DNA from: Hyalangium ruber
GTDB lineage: Bacteria > Myxococcota > Myxococcia > Myxococcales > Myxococcaceae
Direction: 5' to 3'
NCBI RefSeq assembly: GCF_034259325.1
Contig: NZ_JAXIVS010000017.1
Span: 124,001-188,000, forward strand
DNA: 64,000 bases
The notes under the pieces were generated by a model, which was not told the DNA's origin, did no database searches, and was given only the letters and a program-made list of their open reading frames with translations. Position numbers and translations under genes: made by a program. This document shows positions 6,963 to 17,152 of the stretch, in pieces. Position 1 is the stretch's first letter; every line of letters begins with the position of its first letter.

Positions 6963-8156
6963 ATGCTGAGCGAACACGATCATCGATCCCTGGGCGACCG
7001 CCTGGACCTCTTCCACCTGCAGGAGGAGGCCCCGGGCATGGTGTTCTGGCACCCACGCGGGTTCATCCTGTACCAACTGCTCGAGGAGCGCGTCCGGCGC
7101 GAGCTGTCCGCTGGGGGCTACCGCGAGGTGAGAACGCCGCAGATCCTCGGCCAGCGCATCTGGGAGAGCAGCGGGCACTGGCAGAACTTCCGAAGCGACA
7201 TGTTCGTCCTGAGCGACGGCGAGCGGCCTTTCGCGGTGAAGCCGGTGAGCTGCCCGGGCCACATCCAGCTCTTCCAGCGGATGGTGCCCTCGTTCCGAGC
7301 CATGCCCATCCGGCTCGCGGAGTTCGGGCTGGTCCACCGCAACGAGTCGTCGGGAGCGTTGCAGGGGCTGTTCCGCCTGCGGCAATTCACGCAGGACGAC
7401 GGCCACATCTTCTGCATGGAGGAGCAGGTGGCCGAAGAGGTCGCGGCGTTCTGTCGCTCGCTGCGCGCGTTCTACCGGGACTTTGGCTTCGAGGAGGTGC
7501 AGGTCGCCTTCAGCAGTCGCCCCGCGCAGCGCGCCGGGAGCGATGAGGTCTGGGACCGGGCCGAGGCCGCGCTGCTCGAGGCGGCCCGGAGCGTGGGGCT
7601 CGACTGCCGGATGCAACCCGGGCAGGGCGCGTTCTACGGGCCCAAGCTGGAGTTCATCCTGAAGGACCGCTCGGGCCGCGAGTGGCAGTGCGGGACGATC
7701 CAGCTCGACTTCGTGCTGCCCGAGCGCTTCGACCTCGGCTACGTGGACTCGGGAGGCGCGAGGCGGCGGCCGGCCATGCTGCACCGGGCGATCTTCGGCA
7801 GCGTGGAGCGCTTCCTGGGCATCCTGCTCGAGCACCACCAGGGCTCGCTGCCCGCCTGGCTGGCACCGGAGCAGATCCGTGTGCTGCCCGTGGGGCAGGA
7901 CTCGCAGGCCTATGCCTCGGAGGTGCGCGGGCGTCTGGAGGCGGCGGGGCTCCGGGTACACGAGGACGCGCGCGGCGAGACGCTGTCGCGGCGCATCCTG
8001 GACTCGCACCATGACGGCGTGCCGTTCGTCGTCCTGGTGGGGGCGCGGGAGCAGGCGGGGCGCTCGGTGCAGATTCGCGAGCGGAGCGGAGTCCAGCGGC
8101 AGGTCGCGCTGGAGTCCGCGGTGTCCGAGCTGGGGGAGTCCTGCCACTTGAGCTGA
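6963..8156 (+). CDS. Truncated threonyl-tRNA synthetase paralogue (no TGS/editing domains)
   Basis: 397 residues against about 640 for full ThrRS. It begins at the catalytic domain and lacks the N-terminal TGS and editing domains. Class II motifs are intact: motif 2 FGLVHRNESS with RLRQFTQDDGHIF, and motif 3 from MLHRAIFGSVERF. The zinc ligands are Cys97, His148 and His274; their spacings (51 and 126) are exactly those of Cys334/His385/His511 in E. coli ThrRS. An anticodon-binding domain fills residues 300-390. It should charge tRNA-Thr without post-transfer editing. The leader peptide upstream suggests induction when Thr-tRNA runs low. It may be a stress copy or resistance to a ThrRS-targeting antibiotic such as borrelidin or obafluorin; both are inference. 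Confidence 0.88.
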   Translation: MLSEHDHRSLGDRLDLFHLQEEAPGMVFWHPRGFILYQLLEERVRRELSAGGYREVRTPQILGQRIWESSGHWQNFRSDMFVLSDGERPFAVKPVSCPGHIQLFQRMVPSFRAMPIRLAEFGLVHRNESSGALQGLFRLRQFTQDDGHIFCMEEQVAEEVAAFCRSLRAFYRDFGFEEVQVAFSSRPAQRAGSDEVWDRAEAALLEAARSVGLDCRMQPGQGAFYGPKLEFILKDRSGREWQCGTIQLDFVLPERFDLGYVDSGGARRRPAMLHRAIFGSVERFLGILLEHHQGSLPAWLAPEQIRVLPVGQDSQAYASEVRGRLEAAGLRVHEDARGETLSRRILDSHHDGVPFVVLVGAREQAGRSVQIRERSGVQRQVALESAVSELGESCHLS

Positions 8157-8196
8157 GGTGGTAGTGTGCCCGCCCTTCCCTCTGGAGGACGAGCCC

Positions 8197-9159
8197 GTGC
8201 CCCCGACCGCGCCCCGCTCCATGTACCCGCCGATCGAGCCCTACAACACCGGCCGGCTCCGCGTGTCCACCTTGCATGAGGTGTACTTCGAGGAGTCCGG
8301 CAACCCGAAGGGCAAGCCGGTGGTCTTCGTGCATGGAGGGCCGGGAGGGGGCACGGACCCCAAGCAGCGGCGCTTCTTCGATCCGGACGTGTATCGCATC
8401 GTCCTGTTCGACCAGCGCGGCTGCGGGCAGAGCACGCCGCACGCCAGCGTGGAAGAGAACACCACGTGGCACCTGGTGGAGGACATGGAGACGATCCGCC
8501 GCCACCTGGGCATCGAGCGATGGATGGTCTTCGGTGGCTCGTGGGGCAGCACGCTCTCGCTGGCCTACGCACAGAAACACCCGGAGCGCGTCACGGAGCT
8601 GGTGCTGCGGGGCATCTTCCTGTTGCGCAAGCAGGAGATCGACTGGTTCTACCAGCGAGGCGCGAGCGCCCTCTTCCCGGACGCATGGGAGGGCTTCCTG
8701 GCGCCGATTCCTCCCGAGGAGCGAGGGAACCTGCTCCACGCCTACCACCGGCGACTGATGGGGGAGGATGCGCGGGCGCGACAGGAGGCGGCTCGGGCTT
8801 GGAGCACCTGGGAGGGCCGAACCATCACCCTGTTGCCGAACGAGGACCTCATCTCGCACCACGCGGAGGATGAGTTCTCGCTCGCGTTCGCGCGCATCGA
8901 GTGCCACTACTTCGTCCACGGTGCGTTCCTGCGCACCGAGACGCAGTTGCTGGACGACGTGCCGCGCATCCGTCACATCCCGGCCATCATCATTCAGGGC
9001 CGCTATGACATCCCCTGCCCGATGGAGAGCGCCTGGGCGCTGCACAAGGCCTGGCCAGAGGCGGACTTCAAGATCATCCCGAACGCGGGACACTCGGCAT
9101 ACGAGCCGGCCATTACCTCCGCGCTCGTGGAGGCCACGGACCGCTTCCGTGGCCGTTGA
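8197..9159 (+). CDS. pip: Proline iminopeptidase (alpha/beta hydrolase, S33)
   Basis: 320 residues from the GTG at 8197, which has GGAGG eight bases upstream; a GTG at 8158 opens the frame but has no such signal. The S33 proline iminopeptidase pattern is strong: MYPPIEPYNTGRL at the start, oxyanion motif VHGGPGGG, FDQRGCGQS, nucleophile elbow GGSWGS, and the catalytic Asp and His in GRYDIPCP and NAGHSA. It removes N-terminal proline from peptides in the cytoplasm. It follows the thrS-like gene by 40 bp and precedes the toxin cassette by 6 bp, so it may be co-transcribed with both. Confidence 0.93.
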   Translation: MPPTAPRSMYPPIEPYNTGRLRVSTLHEVYFEESGNPKGKPVVFVHGGPGGGTDPKQRRFFDPDVYRIVLFDQRGCGQSTPHASVEENTTWHLVEDMETIRRHLGIERWMVFGGSWGSTLSLAYAQKHPERVTELVLRGIFLLRKQEIDWFYQRGASALFPDAWEGFLAPIPPEERGNLLHAYHRRLMGEDARARQEAARAWSTWEGRTITLLPNEDLISHHAEDEFSLAFARIECHYFVHGAFLRTETQLLDDVPRIRHIPAIIIQGRYDIPCPMESAWALHKAWPEADFKIIPNAGHSAYEPAITSALVEATDRFRGR

Positions 9160-9165
9160 GTCTTG

Positions 9166-10636
<1,471 letters not shown>

Positions 10637-12034
10637 TCAGCGTTTGCTCAGCGCCTGCCCCAGCTCCTCGTACAGGTGGATGGCCGCGCGGATGGCCTTC
10701 TCCCAGTCACCCAGGTGCAGGCTCTCGTTCTCCCCGTGCGCATAGGTGTACGGATCCTCCACGCCAATCAGCAGCGCGGGCACCCCGCCCAGCTCCCGCG
10801 CGAAGGGCTCCACGAACGGAATCGAGCCGCCGCAGCCAATCGTCACCGCCTCCCGCCCATACCCCTTCTGCAACGCCCGGAACGCCGCCTGGAACGCCGG
10901 GTGCGACGAGTCCGTGTACCACCAGCCCGACGGCGAATCCTCGCGGATGTGCAGCTCCAGCCCCCACGGCGTCACCTTCCGCAGGTGCTCCACCAGCAGG
11001 CGCTGCACGTCCTGCGCGTCCATGTCCGGCACCACCCGGATGCCCACCCGCGCCCACGCCGACTCGCAGACGATGTTGCGCGCCTCCTCTCGCGTGCTGG
11101 CCTGGATGGCGTTGATGGCGATCGACGGCTGGCGCCAGTTCGTCTCCCACGGGTGTCGCCCTCCGCCCAGCATCTCCACCTTCGGCAGCAGGCCCACCTG
11201 CTCGCGGAACTGCGCGTCGTCTCCCGGCAGTGCCTGGATGCTCTTCTTCTCCGCCTCCGTCAGCGGCTTCACCCGGTCCAGCACGCCTGGGATGGCAATC
11301 GAGCCGTCCGGGTTCGTCAGCGTCGCCAGCATCCGGCACAGCCCCATCACCGGATCCGGAATCGGCCCGCCCCACATCCCCGAATGCACCGCCTGCTTCA
11401 ACCCCCGCACCTCCACCTCGATCGTCACCAGCCCGCGCAGCGCCGTGGTGATCGACGGCAGCCCCACGTCGAAGTTGGACGTGTCCGTCAGCACGATGGC
11501 GTCCGCCTGCAGCAGCTTTGCGTGCTTCTGCAGGAACTCCGTCAGGTGGCTGCTGCCCGCCTCCTCCTCGCCTTCAATCACCACCTTCACGTTGAGTGGC
11601 AGTGAGCCCGCTCCCTTCAGCCACGCGTCCACCGCAGACGAGTGAACCACGATGCCGGCCTTGTCATCCGCCGCGCCGCGGCCATAGAGCCGACCGTCGC
11701 GCTCCTCCGGCTCGAACGGATCCTTCTGCTTCCACTTGCCCAGGTCCCCCGCCGGCTGCACGTCATGGTGCGCGTACAACAGCAGCGTGGGCTTGCCCGG
11801 CGCCTTGAGCACCTCTCCGTAGACGTAGGGGTGTGCTCCCTCGATTTCGAGGAGCTGCACATTTTCAAAGCCACGGTCCTTGAGCAGCTTCGCGGTGGCC
11901 TCGGCGCTCTTGCGCACCTGGGAGGCGTCGAACCCTGCGAAGGAGACGCTGGGAATGCGCACCAGGGCCTTCAGGTCCTCCAAGTACGCGTTCTTCTGGG
12001 ACTCGAAACGGGCAAGGGCTTGGTCGATGGGCAT
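10637..12034 (-). CDS. M20 family dipeptidase / metallopeptidase
   Basis: 465 residues. M20 metal-binding motifs are visible: [10 protein letters not shown] (His90, Asp92 region), [10 protein letters not shown] (Asp123), EGEEEAGS (Glu157-158), and the C-terminal His of TYAHGENE. A dimerisation domain lies between about 200 and 330. Closest in type to CNDP/PepV-like dipeptidases that act on dipeptides or acyl amino acids. The ATG at 12034 is the natural start before [11 protein letters not shown]; its ribosome-binding site is weak and the frame is open further upstream. Abuts the convergent immunity gene with no gap and is divergent from a receiver gene. Confidence 0.88.
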   Translation of the reverse strand: MPIDQALARFESQKNAYLEDLKALVRIPSVSFAGFDASQVRKSAEATAKLLKDRGFENVQLLEIEGAHPYVYGEVLKAPGKPTLLLYAHHDVQPAGDLGKWKQKDPFEPEERDGRLYGRGAADDKAGIVVHSSAVDAWLKGAGSLPLNVKVVIEGEEEAGSSHLTEFLQKHAKLLQADAIVLTDTSNFDVGLPSITTALRGLVTIEVEVRGLKQAVHSGMWGGPIPDPVMGLCRMLATLTNPDGSIAIPGVLDRVKPLTEAEKKSIQALPGDDAQFREQVGLLPKVEMLGGGRHPWETNWRQPSIAINAIQASTREEARNIVCESAWARVGIRVVPDMDAQDVQRLLVEHLRKVTPWGLELHIREDSPSGWWYTDSSHPAFQAAFRALQKGYGREAVTIGCGGSIPFVEPFARELGGVPALLIGVEDPYTYAHGENESLHLGDWEKAIRAAIHLYEELGQALSKR

Positions 12035-12115
12035 GAAGCGTCCATACCTCAAAACTCCTGCCCCCTGCCCTCGGTCTGTCAGGCAGACACGAGGCACTGT
12101 CGGTATCATGGGGTC

Positions 12116-12490
12116 ATGTCCGACGCTCCGACCCTGCTTCTGGTGGATGATGACAACTTCGTCCGGCGCATCCTCAAAGACACCCTGGCGGAAACCGGCA
12201 TCGAGCTGAGACTGCTCGAGGCCTCGGATGGCGAGGAGGGCCTGGCCATCGCCGCGCGAGAGAAGCCGGCGCTGATGTTCCTGGACCTGTTCATGCCCCG
12301 ACGCAGCGGCCTGGAGGTGCTCGCCGCGATGAAGCAGACCTCGCCGGGCACGCGGGTGCTCATCATCAGCAGCATGGATGCCGAGCCCGTGGTGGAGCAG
12401 GCCCTCGCGGCCGGGGCGGTGGGCTTCGTGGGCAAACCCTTCCACCCCTTGGAGATCGCCTCCGCCGTCCGTCAGGCCCTCGCTCAATAA
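12116..12490 (+). CDS. Single-domain response regulator (CheY-like)
   Basis: 124 residues, one receiver domain and no output domain. The acidic pocket DDD at 11-13, phospho-acceptor Asp57 in MFLDLFMP, Ser/Thr near 87 and Lys in VGKPFHP are all present. It starts a three-gene operon: a PilZ-type effector follows after 16 bp and a histidine kinase overlaps that gene. It probably relays phosphate or competes for the kinase. Start at ATG 12116; an out-of-frame ATG lies at 12108. Confidence 0.9.
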   Translation: MSDAPTLLLVDDDNFVRRILKDTLAETGIELRLLEASDGEEGLAIAAREKPALMFLDLFMPRRSGLEVLAAMKQTSPGTRVLIISSMDAEPVVEQALAAGAVGFVGKPFHPLEIASAVRQALAQ

Positions 12491-12506
12491 GGAAGGAGGG
12501 ACGGCC

Positions 12507-13445
12507 ATGACGAACTACTGGATTGGTGACACCGCCGGCCGTGTCCTCGGACCGCTGACCCTCCAAGCCCTGCGTGACCTGGTCGGCTCGGGACGCCTGA
12601 AGGCCGTCAACCGCGCCTCGCGCGATGGCACGAACTGGATTCCCATCCAGGACTTCGAGGAGGTGAAGGACCTGCTCGCCAAGGCGAAGCCCTCGCCGGC
12701 CGCCGATCAACAGAACGCCGAGCGCATCCGCACCCAGATGCGCATGCTGCAGGCCAAGACGGCGCCGCACGAGGTCTTCGGCGTGCTGTCCACCGCCAAC
12801 CTGGACGAGCTGCGCCTGGCCTTCTTCCGGATGGCCAAGCGCTTCTCGCCGGACCACCTCGCCCCGGACACCCACCCGGACCTGCGCAAGGCCTCGCACG
12901 AGATGTTCGACTTCCTCTCGGCGAAGATGCGCGAGGCGGAGGCCCGCCCTCCTCAGGGCACCCCGGCCCGCGGCGTGGCGCCCCTGGGCGCGGCCGGAGC
13001 GCGCGCCGTTCCGCCTGGCTCGACGGCGCCCTTCCCCCCGGCCTCGCCGATGGCGACGCAGGTGCGCAAGCAGGTGGCCGCGCCCACCTACTCGAGCGAT
13101 GAGTTCGTCGGCCTCACGCTGCGCCACCACAATGACCAGGTGCATGCCGACATCCACGTCACCCCGCACAACGTGGGCATGTTCGTGGACCACCGGCTGA
13201 TCAACCTGTCCTCGGGCGGGCTCTTCATCAACACCCGGCGGCCCCTGAAGCTGGGGACGAAGGTGATCCTCAAGCTGAACTTCGACCAGCCGCAGCGCTC
13301 CATCGAGCTGCGCAGCGCCGTCATCTGGGAACATGCCATGGACGATGGCCGGCAGCCCCAGGGCTACGGGCTGGGGCTCGCGAGCCTGAGGCCCGAGGAG
13401 AAGACGTTCCTCCAGGAGTTCGTCCGCAGCCACCGCAAGGAGTGA
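12507..13445 (+). CDS. GYF-like / J-like / PilZ-domain protein
   Basis: 312 residues, start ATG 12507 with a strong GGAAGGAGGG at 12491-12500. Three parts are visible. Residues 1-60 ([19 protein letters not shown]) look like a bacterial GYF_2 domain. Residues 85-150 have a DnaJ-like helix pair, [13 protein letters not shown], in which the HPD tripeptide is SPD, so Hsp70 stimulation is unlikely. After an Ala/Pro linker, residues 195-312 form a PilZ-like domain with NLSSGGLFI (the N-x-S-x-x-G motif) but without a clear RxxxR arm, as in the PilZ-related paralogous family of Myxococcus. It is placed between a receiver and a kinase, so it is probably their output. Domain calls are from pattern only. 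Confidence 0.72.
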   Translation: MTNYWIGDTAGRVLGPLTLQALRDLVGSGRLKAVNRASRDGTNWIPIQDFEEVKDLLAKAKPSPAADQQNAERIRTQMRMLQAKTAPHEVFGVLSTANLDELRLAFFRMAKRFSPDHLAPDTHPDLRKASHEMFDFLSAKMREAEARPPQGTPARGVAPLGAAGARAVPPGSTAPFPPASPMATQVRKQVAAPTYSSDEFVGLTLRHHNDQVHADIHVTPHNVGMFVDHRLINLSSGGLFINTRRPLKLGTKVILKLNFDQPQRSIELRSAVIWEHAMDDGRQPQGYGLGLASLRPEEKTFLQEFVRSHRKE

Positions 13446-15091
13446 GCCTCGACAGGATGGCCCCCGTGCCCGACACCTCCGAGTACCGACCACTCGAAGG
13501 GCTGCCCATCCCCATCGCGGTCTTGCGCGCGGAGCGCGTGGCCTACGCCAACCCCGCGCTGACGGCGATGCTCGGGGTGCCGCTGGAGGAGCTGTCCCGC
13601 CTCTCCATGTTGGACATCATTGGCCGCTTCATTCCCCGGGAACAGTCCTGGTTGGAGCCGCTCTACGCGGCCCGTACGCGCGGGGAGCGGCCCCCGGAGT
13701 CTCAGCTCTGGATGCGCATGCGTGGCACCGCCGGACACGAGCGGACCTGCCATGTCCGGGTCACCCCTGGCACCCGGCCGGATGAGCAGCTGGTGGTGGT
13801 GCTGGACATGGAGCAGGAGGACTCGGTGCATCGCCTCACCGAGGCCCTGGTGTCCGCCACGGGCGCCATGCTGCATTGCCGGGACGAGCAGGCCGTGCTG
13901 GAGACAGCGGTGGAGGCCATCCACCAGCAGGGCTTCTTCGTGGCGGTGCTGCGCCTCGAGGGGGACTCGCTCGTCCACGGTCCCATGAGGCAGGACCCGG
14001 AAGTGGTCACCGCCGCCGAGCGGCTCTATGGCTGCCCCATGCACGAGGTGCGCTTCCCTCGCGAGAGCGTGCCGCATGTCCAGGCGGTGCTGACCCAACG
14101 CAAGGCGGCGTTCTTCCAGGACATCCACATGATGCTGGAGCACTTCCACGCGCCCGAGGTGGCGGCGCTGCTCAAGCACACCTTCCCCAACACGCCCTCG
14201 CTGGACGCGCCCATCTTCGTCGGCGGCACGCCCCTGGGCATTCTCTCGGTACAAGGCCGGTCACTCTCCCCCGCCAGCGCGAGCACCCTGGAGCTGTTCG
14301 CGGGCCTGGTGGGCAGCGCGCTGGAGAACGTGCGCCACCATCGCGAGGCCGCCGAGCGCCTGGCCGAGCTGGCGCGGTTGCAGGCCGAGCACGTGGCACA
14401 GGAGCGGCTCACGGTGCTGGGCCAGGCGGCGGGCGTGGTGGCGCACGAGGTGCGCAATCCCCTGGGCGCCATCCTCAACGTGGTGGCGGTCCTCAAGCGG
14501 GAGGCGAGGCTCGGCCCCATCGGAACCAGCGCGGTGTCCATGCTGGAGGAGGAGGTCATCCGGCTCGATGACATCGTCCGGGACCTGCTGGATGTGGTCC
14601 GCCCCTTCGAGCTCCGCCCCCGCTCACTCCACCTGGGCGAGCTGGCCCGGCGCACGGCAGAGTTCCTGACGCCCCTCTGCGAAGTCACCCAGGTGCAGAT
14701 CCACATCGAGGAGGAGGAAGGGCTGCCTCCGCTGCCAGCGGATGACACGCTCTTGCAGCTCGCGCTCGCCAACCTGCTGCGCTACACGCTGCGCTCCTCG
14801 CCCACGGGAGGCACCGTGCGGCTGGCGCTGGCGCGGGCCCCGCTGGGCCTCTCCCTCGTGGTGGAGGACCAGGGCGCGACCCTCTCCGGGACCGACTTCC
14901 AGCATGTCTTCGAGCCCTTCTTCACCAGCCGAGCCACCGGTGCGGGGCTCGGGCTCGCCGTCGTGCGGCGGGTCGTGCTGGCGCACGGCGGGCAGATCCA
15001 CGTCCGGGAGCGCATGGGCGGAGGAGCACGCTTCGAGGTCCTCCTGCCCCTGTGCGGCTCAGAGGCGCGAGAGAAGCACCCGGCAGCGTAG
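13442..15091 (+). CDS. PAS-GAF sensor histidine kinase with degenerate ATP-binding site
   Basis: 549 residues, no transmembrane segment: PAS-like (about 15-120), GAF-like (about 130-300), HisKA with His335 in VVAHEVRNPLGA, HATPase (about 430-540). The GTG at 13442 overlaps the previous stop (GTGA), though an ATG at 13457 lies 14 bases after AAGGAG. The N-box reads ANLLRYTL: the second, Mg-coordinating Asn is Tyr448. The G1 box reads EDQGAT, lacking its second Gly; G2 (GAGLGLAVV) is normal. Phosphotransfer from ATP may be weak or lost, leaving a scaffold or phosphatase. The 3' end overlaps the convergent methyltransferase by 33 bp. Confidence 0.88.
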   Translation: MSLDRMAPVPDTSEYRPLEGLPIPIAVLRAERVAYANPALTAMLGVPLEELSRLSMLDIIGRFIPREQSWLEPLYAARTRGERPPESQLWMRMRGTAGHERTCHVRVTPGTRPDEQLVVVLDMEQEDSVHRLTEALVSATGAMLHCRDEQAVLETAVEAIHQQGFFVAVLRLEGDSLVHGPMRQDPEVVTAAERLYGCPMHEVRFPRESVPHVQAVLTQRKAAFFQDIHMMLEHFHAPEVAALLKHTFPNTPSLDAPIFVGGTPLGILSVQGRSLSPASASTLELFAGLVGSALENVRHHREAAERLAELARLQAEHVAQERLTVLGQAAGVVAHEVRNPLGAILNVVAVLKREARLGPIGTSAVSMLEEEVIRLDDIVRDLLDVVRPFELRPRSLHLGELARRTAEFLTPLCEVTQVQIHIEEEEGLPPLPADDTLLQLALANLLRYTLRSSPTGGTVRLALARAPLGLSLVVEDQGATLSGTDFQHVFEPFFTSRATGAGLGLAVVRRVVLAHGGQIHVRERMGGGARFEVLLPLCGSEAREKHPAA

Positions 15092-16186
15092 GCCGCCGTT
15101 GCGCACTGGCAGGCTCCGCGCCTCGGGCAGGCCCAGCGCGCGAATCAATCCCGCCTCGTCCGGGACGAGCAGCGCCACACGCCAGCCTCCGAAGGACCTC
15201 CGCAGCGTGGCCCCCAGCGCGCGGTAGAGCTCCGGCAACTCCCCGCTCTCTCCCACGCGCTTGCCATACGGCGGGTTGGCCACCACCAGCCCCGGGCCCG
15301 ACACGGGAGGCACGAGCGTCTTCACGTCCCGCCGCTCCAGCGCCAGCGTCAGCCCCGCCCGCCGCGCGTTGCGCCGCGCCGTGCCGAGCGCGCCCGCGTT
15401 GATGTCGTAGCCGTGCAGCGCCGCGCGGGGCGCCGGCAACGCCTCGGCCTTCGCACTGGCTCGGCGCGCCTCCCACGCCGCCGCATCGAAGCCCGGAAAG
15501 CGCTCGAAGGCGAAGGTCCGCTCCAGCCCCGGCGCCCGGCGCATGGACAGCCACGCGCCCTCGATGAGGAAGGTACCCGAGCCGCACATCGGGTCCACCA
15601 GCGGCTCTACCCCGTCATACCCCGCGAGCCCCAGCATCCCCGCCGCGAGCGTCTCGCGCAGGGGCGCCCGGCCCACCTCCTGGCGATACCCCCGCCGGTG
15701 AAGGGGCCCTCCACTGGTGTCCACGCTCACGGTACACCCCTCCCCCTCCAACCGCGCCAGCAGGGTCAGCCCCTCTTCGGACTCCTCCTCGTCCAACGCG
15801 CCCGCACGCCCCACGCTCGACAGCCCCCAGGCCCGAGCCGCCGCCGCTGGCACCGCCGCCGCTGGCACCCGCGAGCCATGCGCCGCCACGGAGAGCCGAG
15901 GCGTCCCCTCTCCTGCCCACACCCGCCTCAGGTCCAGCGCCGCCAGCCCGCGCGTCAAGGCGCCCACGTCGTGCGCGCGGAAGCTTCCCAGGCGCAGCAG
16001 GACCCGGCTGGCGGTGCGCAGGCGCAGGTTGGCCTCCTGGTGCAGACCGGGCGGCCCTTCCAGCTCCACGCCACCCTCCACCCGCCGGGGATGGAAGCCC
16101 AGCGCCAAGGCCTCCGCCTCCAGCGCGGGTTCCAGCCCGGGAGGGGCCACGGCGAAAAGCTGTTCGGAGTGAGAAGCGCGAGTCAC
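15059..16186 (-). CDS. THUMP-domain RNA guanine-N2-methyltransferase (RlmL N-terminal/TrmG10-like)
   Basis: 375 residues. The N-terminal half fits a ferredoxin-like/THUMP RNA-binding region (FAVAPPGLEPALEAEALALG at the start is typical). The Rossmann half has DPMCGSGTFLIEGA at about 203-216, a GYDIN adenosine-binding acidic motif and the catalytic NPPYGKR of N-methyltransferases that modify guanine. This matches the RlmL/YcbY N-terminal enzyme, which makes m2G2445 in 23S rRNA; the RlmK half is absent, as in many bacteria. Convergent overlap with the kinase. Whether rRNA or tRNA is the target cannot be told here. Confidence 0.85.
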   Translation of the reverse strand: MTRASHSEQLFAVAPPGLEPALEAEALALGFHPRRVEGGVELEGPPGLHQEANLRLRTASRVLLRLGSFRAHDVGALTRGLAALDLRRVWAGEGTPRLSVAAHGSRVPAAAVPAAAARAWGLSSVGRAGALDEEESEEGLTLLARLEGEGCTVSVDTSGGPLHRRGYRQEVGRAPLRETLAAGMLGLAGYDGVEPLVDPMCGSGTFLIEGAWLSMRRAPGLERTFAFERFPGFDAAAWEARRASAKAEALPAPRAALHGYDINAGALGTARRNARRAGLTLALERRDVKTLVPPVSGPGLVVANPPYGKRVGESGELPELYRALGATLRRSFGGWRVALLVPDEAGLIRALGLPEARSLPVRNGGLRCRVLLSRL

Positions 16187-16267
16187 GGGAAGGGCATTGT
16201 CCGCGCCGGGCCGCCGGCCGCAATCCTTATCGGCAAGCCCCCGTCGGTTGCGTTAAGGGAGGAGCGC

Positions 16268-17152
16268 ATGAGCGCCGAAGCCGCCCCCCGCCTGAAGAAG
16301 CCCGTGGACTATGAGGTCACCGTCACCGAGGTGAAGATGGAGACGCGGGACACCGCCACCCTCTTCCTCGACTTCGGAGAGGCTCCGGTCGAGTACAAGG
16401 CCGGCCAGTTCCTCAACATCGACCCGCACCAGTTCCGCGCCCTCACCCCGCTGGCCGCCTTCCTCCAGGCGCAGAAGGGCCGCCGCGAGCTGTTCCGCTC
16501 CTACTCGATGTGCTCCGCGCCCCATGAGCCCCGGGTGGCCATCACCGTGAAGGACGAGGAGTTCATCCCCGGCATCACCCAGTACCCGGCGCTGCTGGCG
16601 CCCCTCCTCGTCCACGGCCGGCTCACCGGCGCCCGTATCCGCGTGCAGGGCTTCATGGGCCCCTACGTCTTTCCGGACGACGTGGAGCAGCGCACCGAGC
16701 ACATCGTCCACATCGTCGCGGGCTCCGGCGCGGTGCCCAACTTCGCCCTCCTCAAGCACGCGCTGCACCGCGGCCTGAAGATGCGCCACACCTTCCTCTG
16801 CTCCAACAAGACGTGGGCGGACGTGCTCTTCCGCGAGGCGTTGGAGGCGCTCGAGGCCGCCTACCCGGACAAGGTGCGCCTGGTTCACACGCTCACCCGG
16901 GAGACGGACGAGTCGCGCTTCGGCCCCAAGGTCCACAAGGGCCGGGTGAGCCAGGCCCTCCTGGAGGAGCTCATCCCCGACCGGCAGACGTGCCTCGTCT
17001 ACGCGTGCGGCCCGGCCATCAGCCCCTGGGAGCGACGCAAGGCCATGGAGACGCGCACGCCCGCCACGCCCCGCTTCATGGAGACGGTGCTCGGCCACCT
17101 CCACACCCTGGGCATCGACGACAAGCGCATCAAGCGGGAGACGTACGGGTAG
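16268..17152 (+). CDS. FAD/NAD(P)-binding ferredoxin-reductase-like oxidoreductase
   Basis: 294 residues from the ATG at 16268, preceded by GGGAGGAG; the very long upstream open frame is antisense to the methyltransferase and is not coding. The FAD-binding barrel motif RSYSMCSAP is near residue 77 and the NAD(P)-binding loop IVAGSGAVPNFALLKHAL near 157, followed by CGPAISPWERR. The architecture is that of the ferredoxin-NADP reductase superfamily reductases that feed oxygenases, such as the BoxA and HmpX type, but no CxxxxC iron-sulphur domain is present. No partner oxygenase lies adjacent. Partner unknown. Confidence 0.82.
   Translation: MSAEAAPRLKKPVDYEVTVTEVKMETRDTATLFLDFGEAPVEYKAGQFLNIDPHQFRALTPLAAFLQAQKGRRELFRSYSMCSAPHEPRVAITVKDEEFIPGITQYPALLAPLLVHGRLTGARIRVQGFMGPYVFPDDVEQRTEHIVHIVAGSGAVPNFALLKHALHRGLKMRHTFLCSNKTWADVLFREALEALEAAYPDKVRLVHTLTRETDESRFGPKVHKGRVSQALLEELIPDRQTCLVYACGPAISPWERRKAMETRTPATPRFMETVLGHLHTLGIDDKRIKRETYG

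Noticed and set aside
15413-16267. Upstream extension of the oxidoreductase frame
   Set aside because: It lies antisense to the RlmL-like gene and is Arg/Pro/Gln-rich; the ATG at 16268 has a strong ribosome-binding site and starts the recognisable domain.
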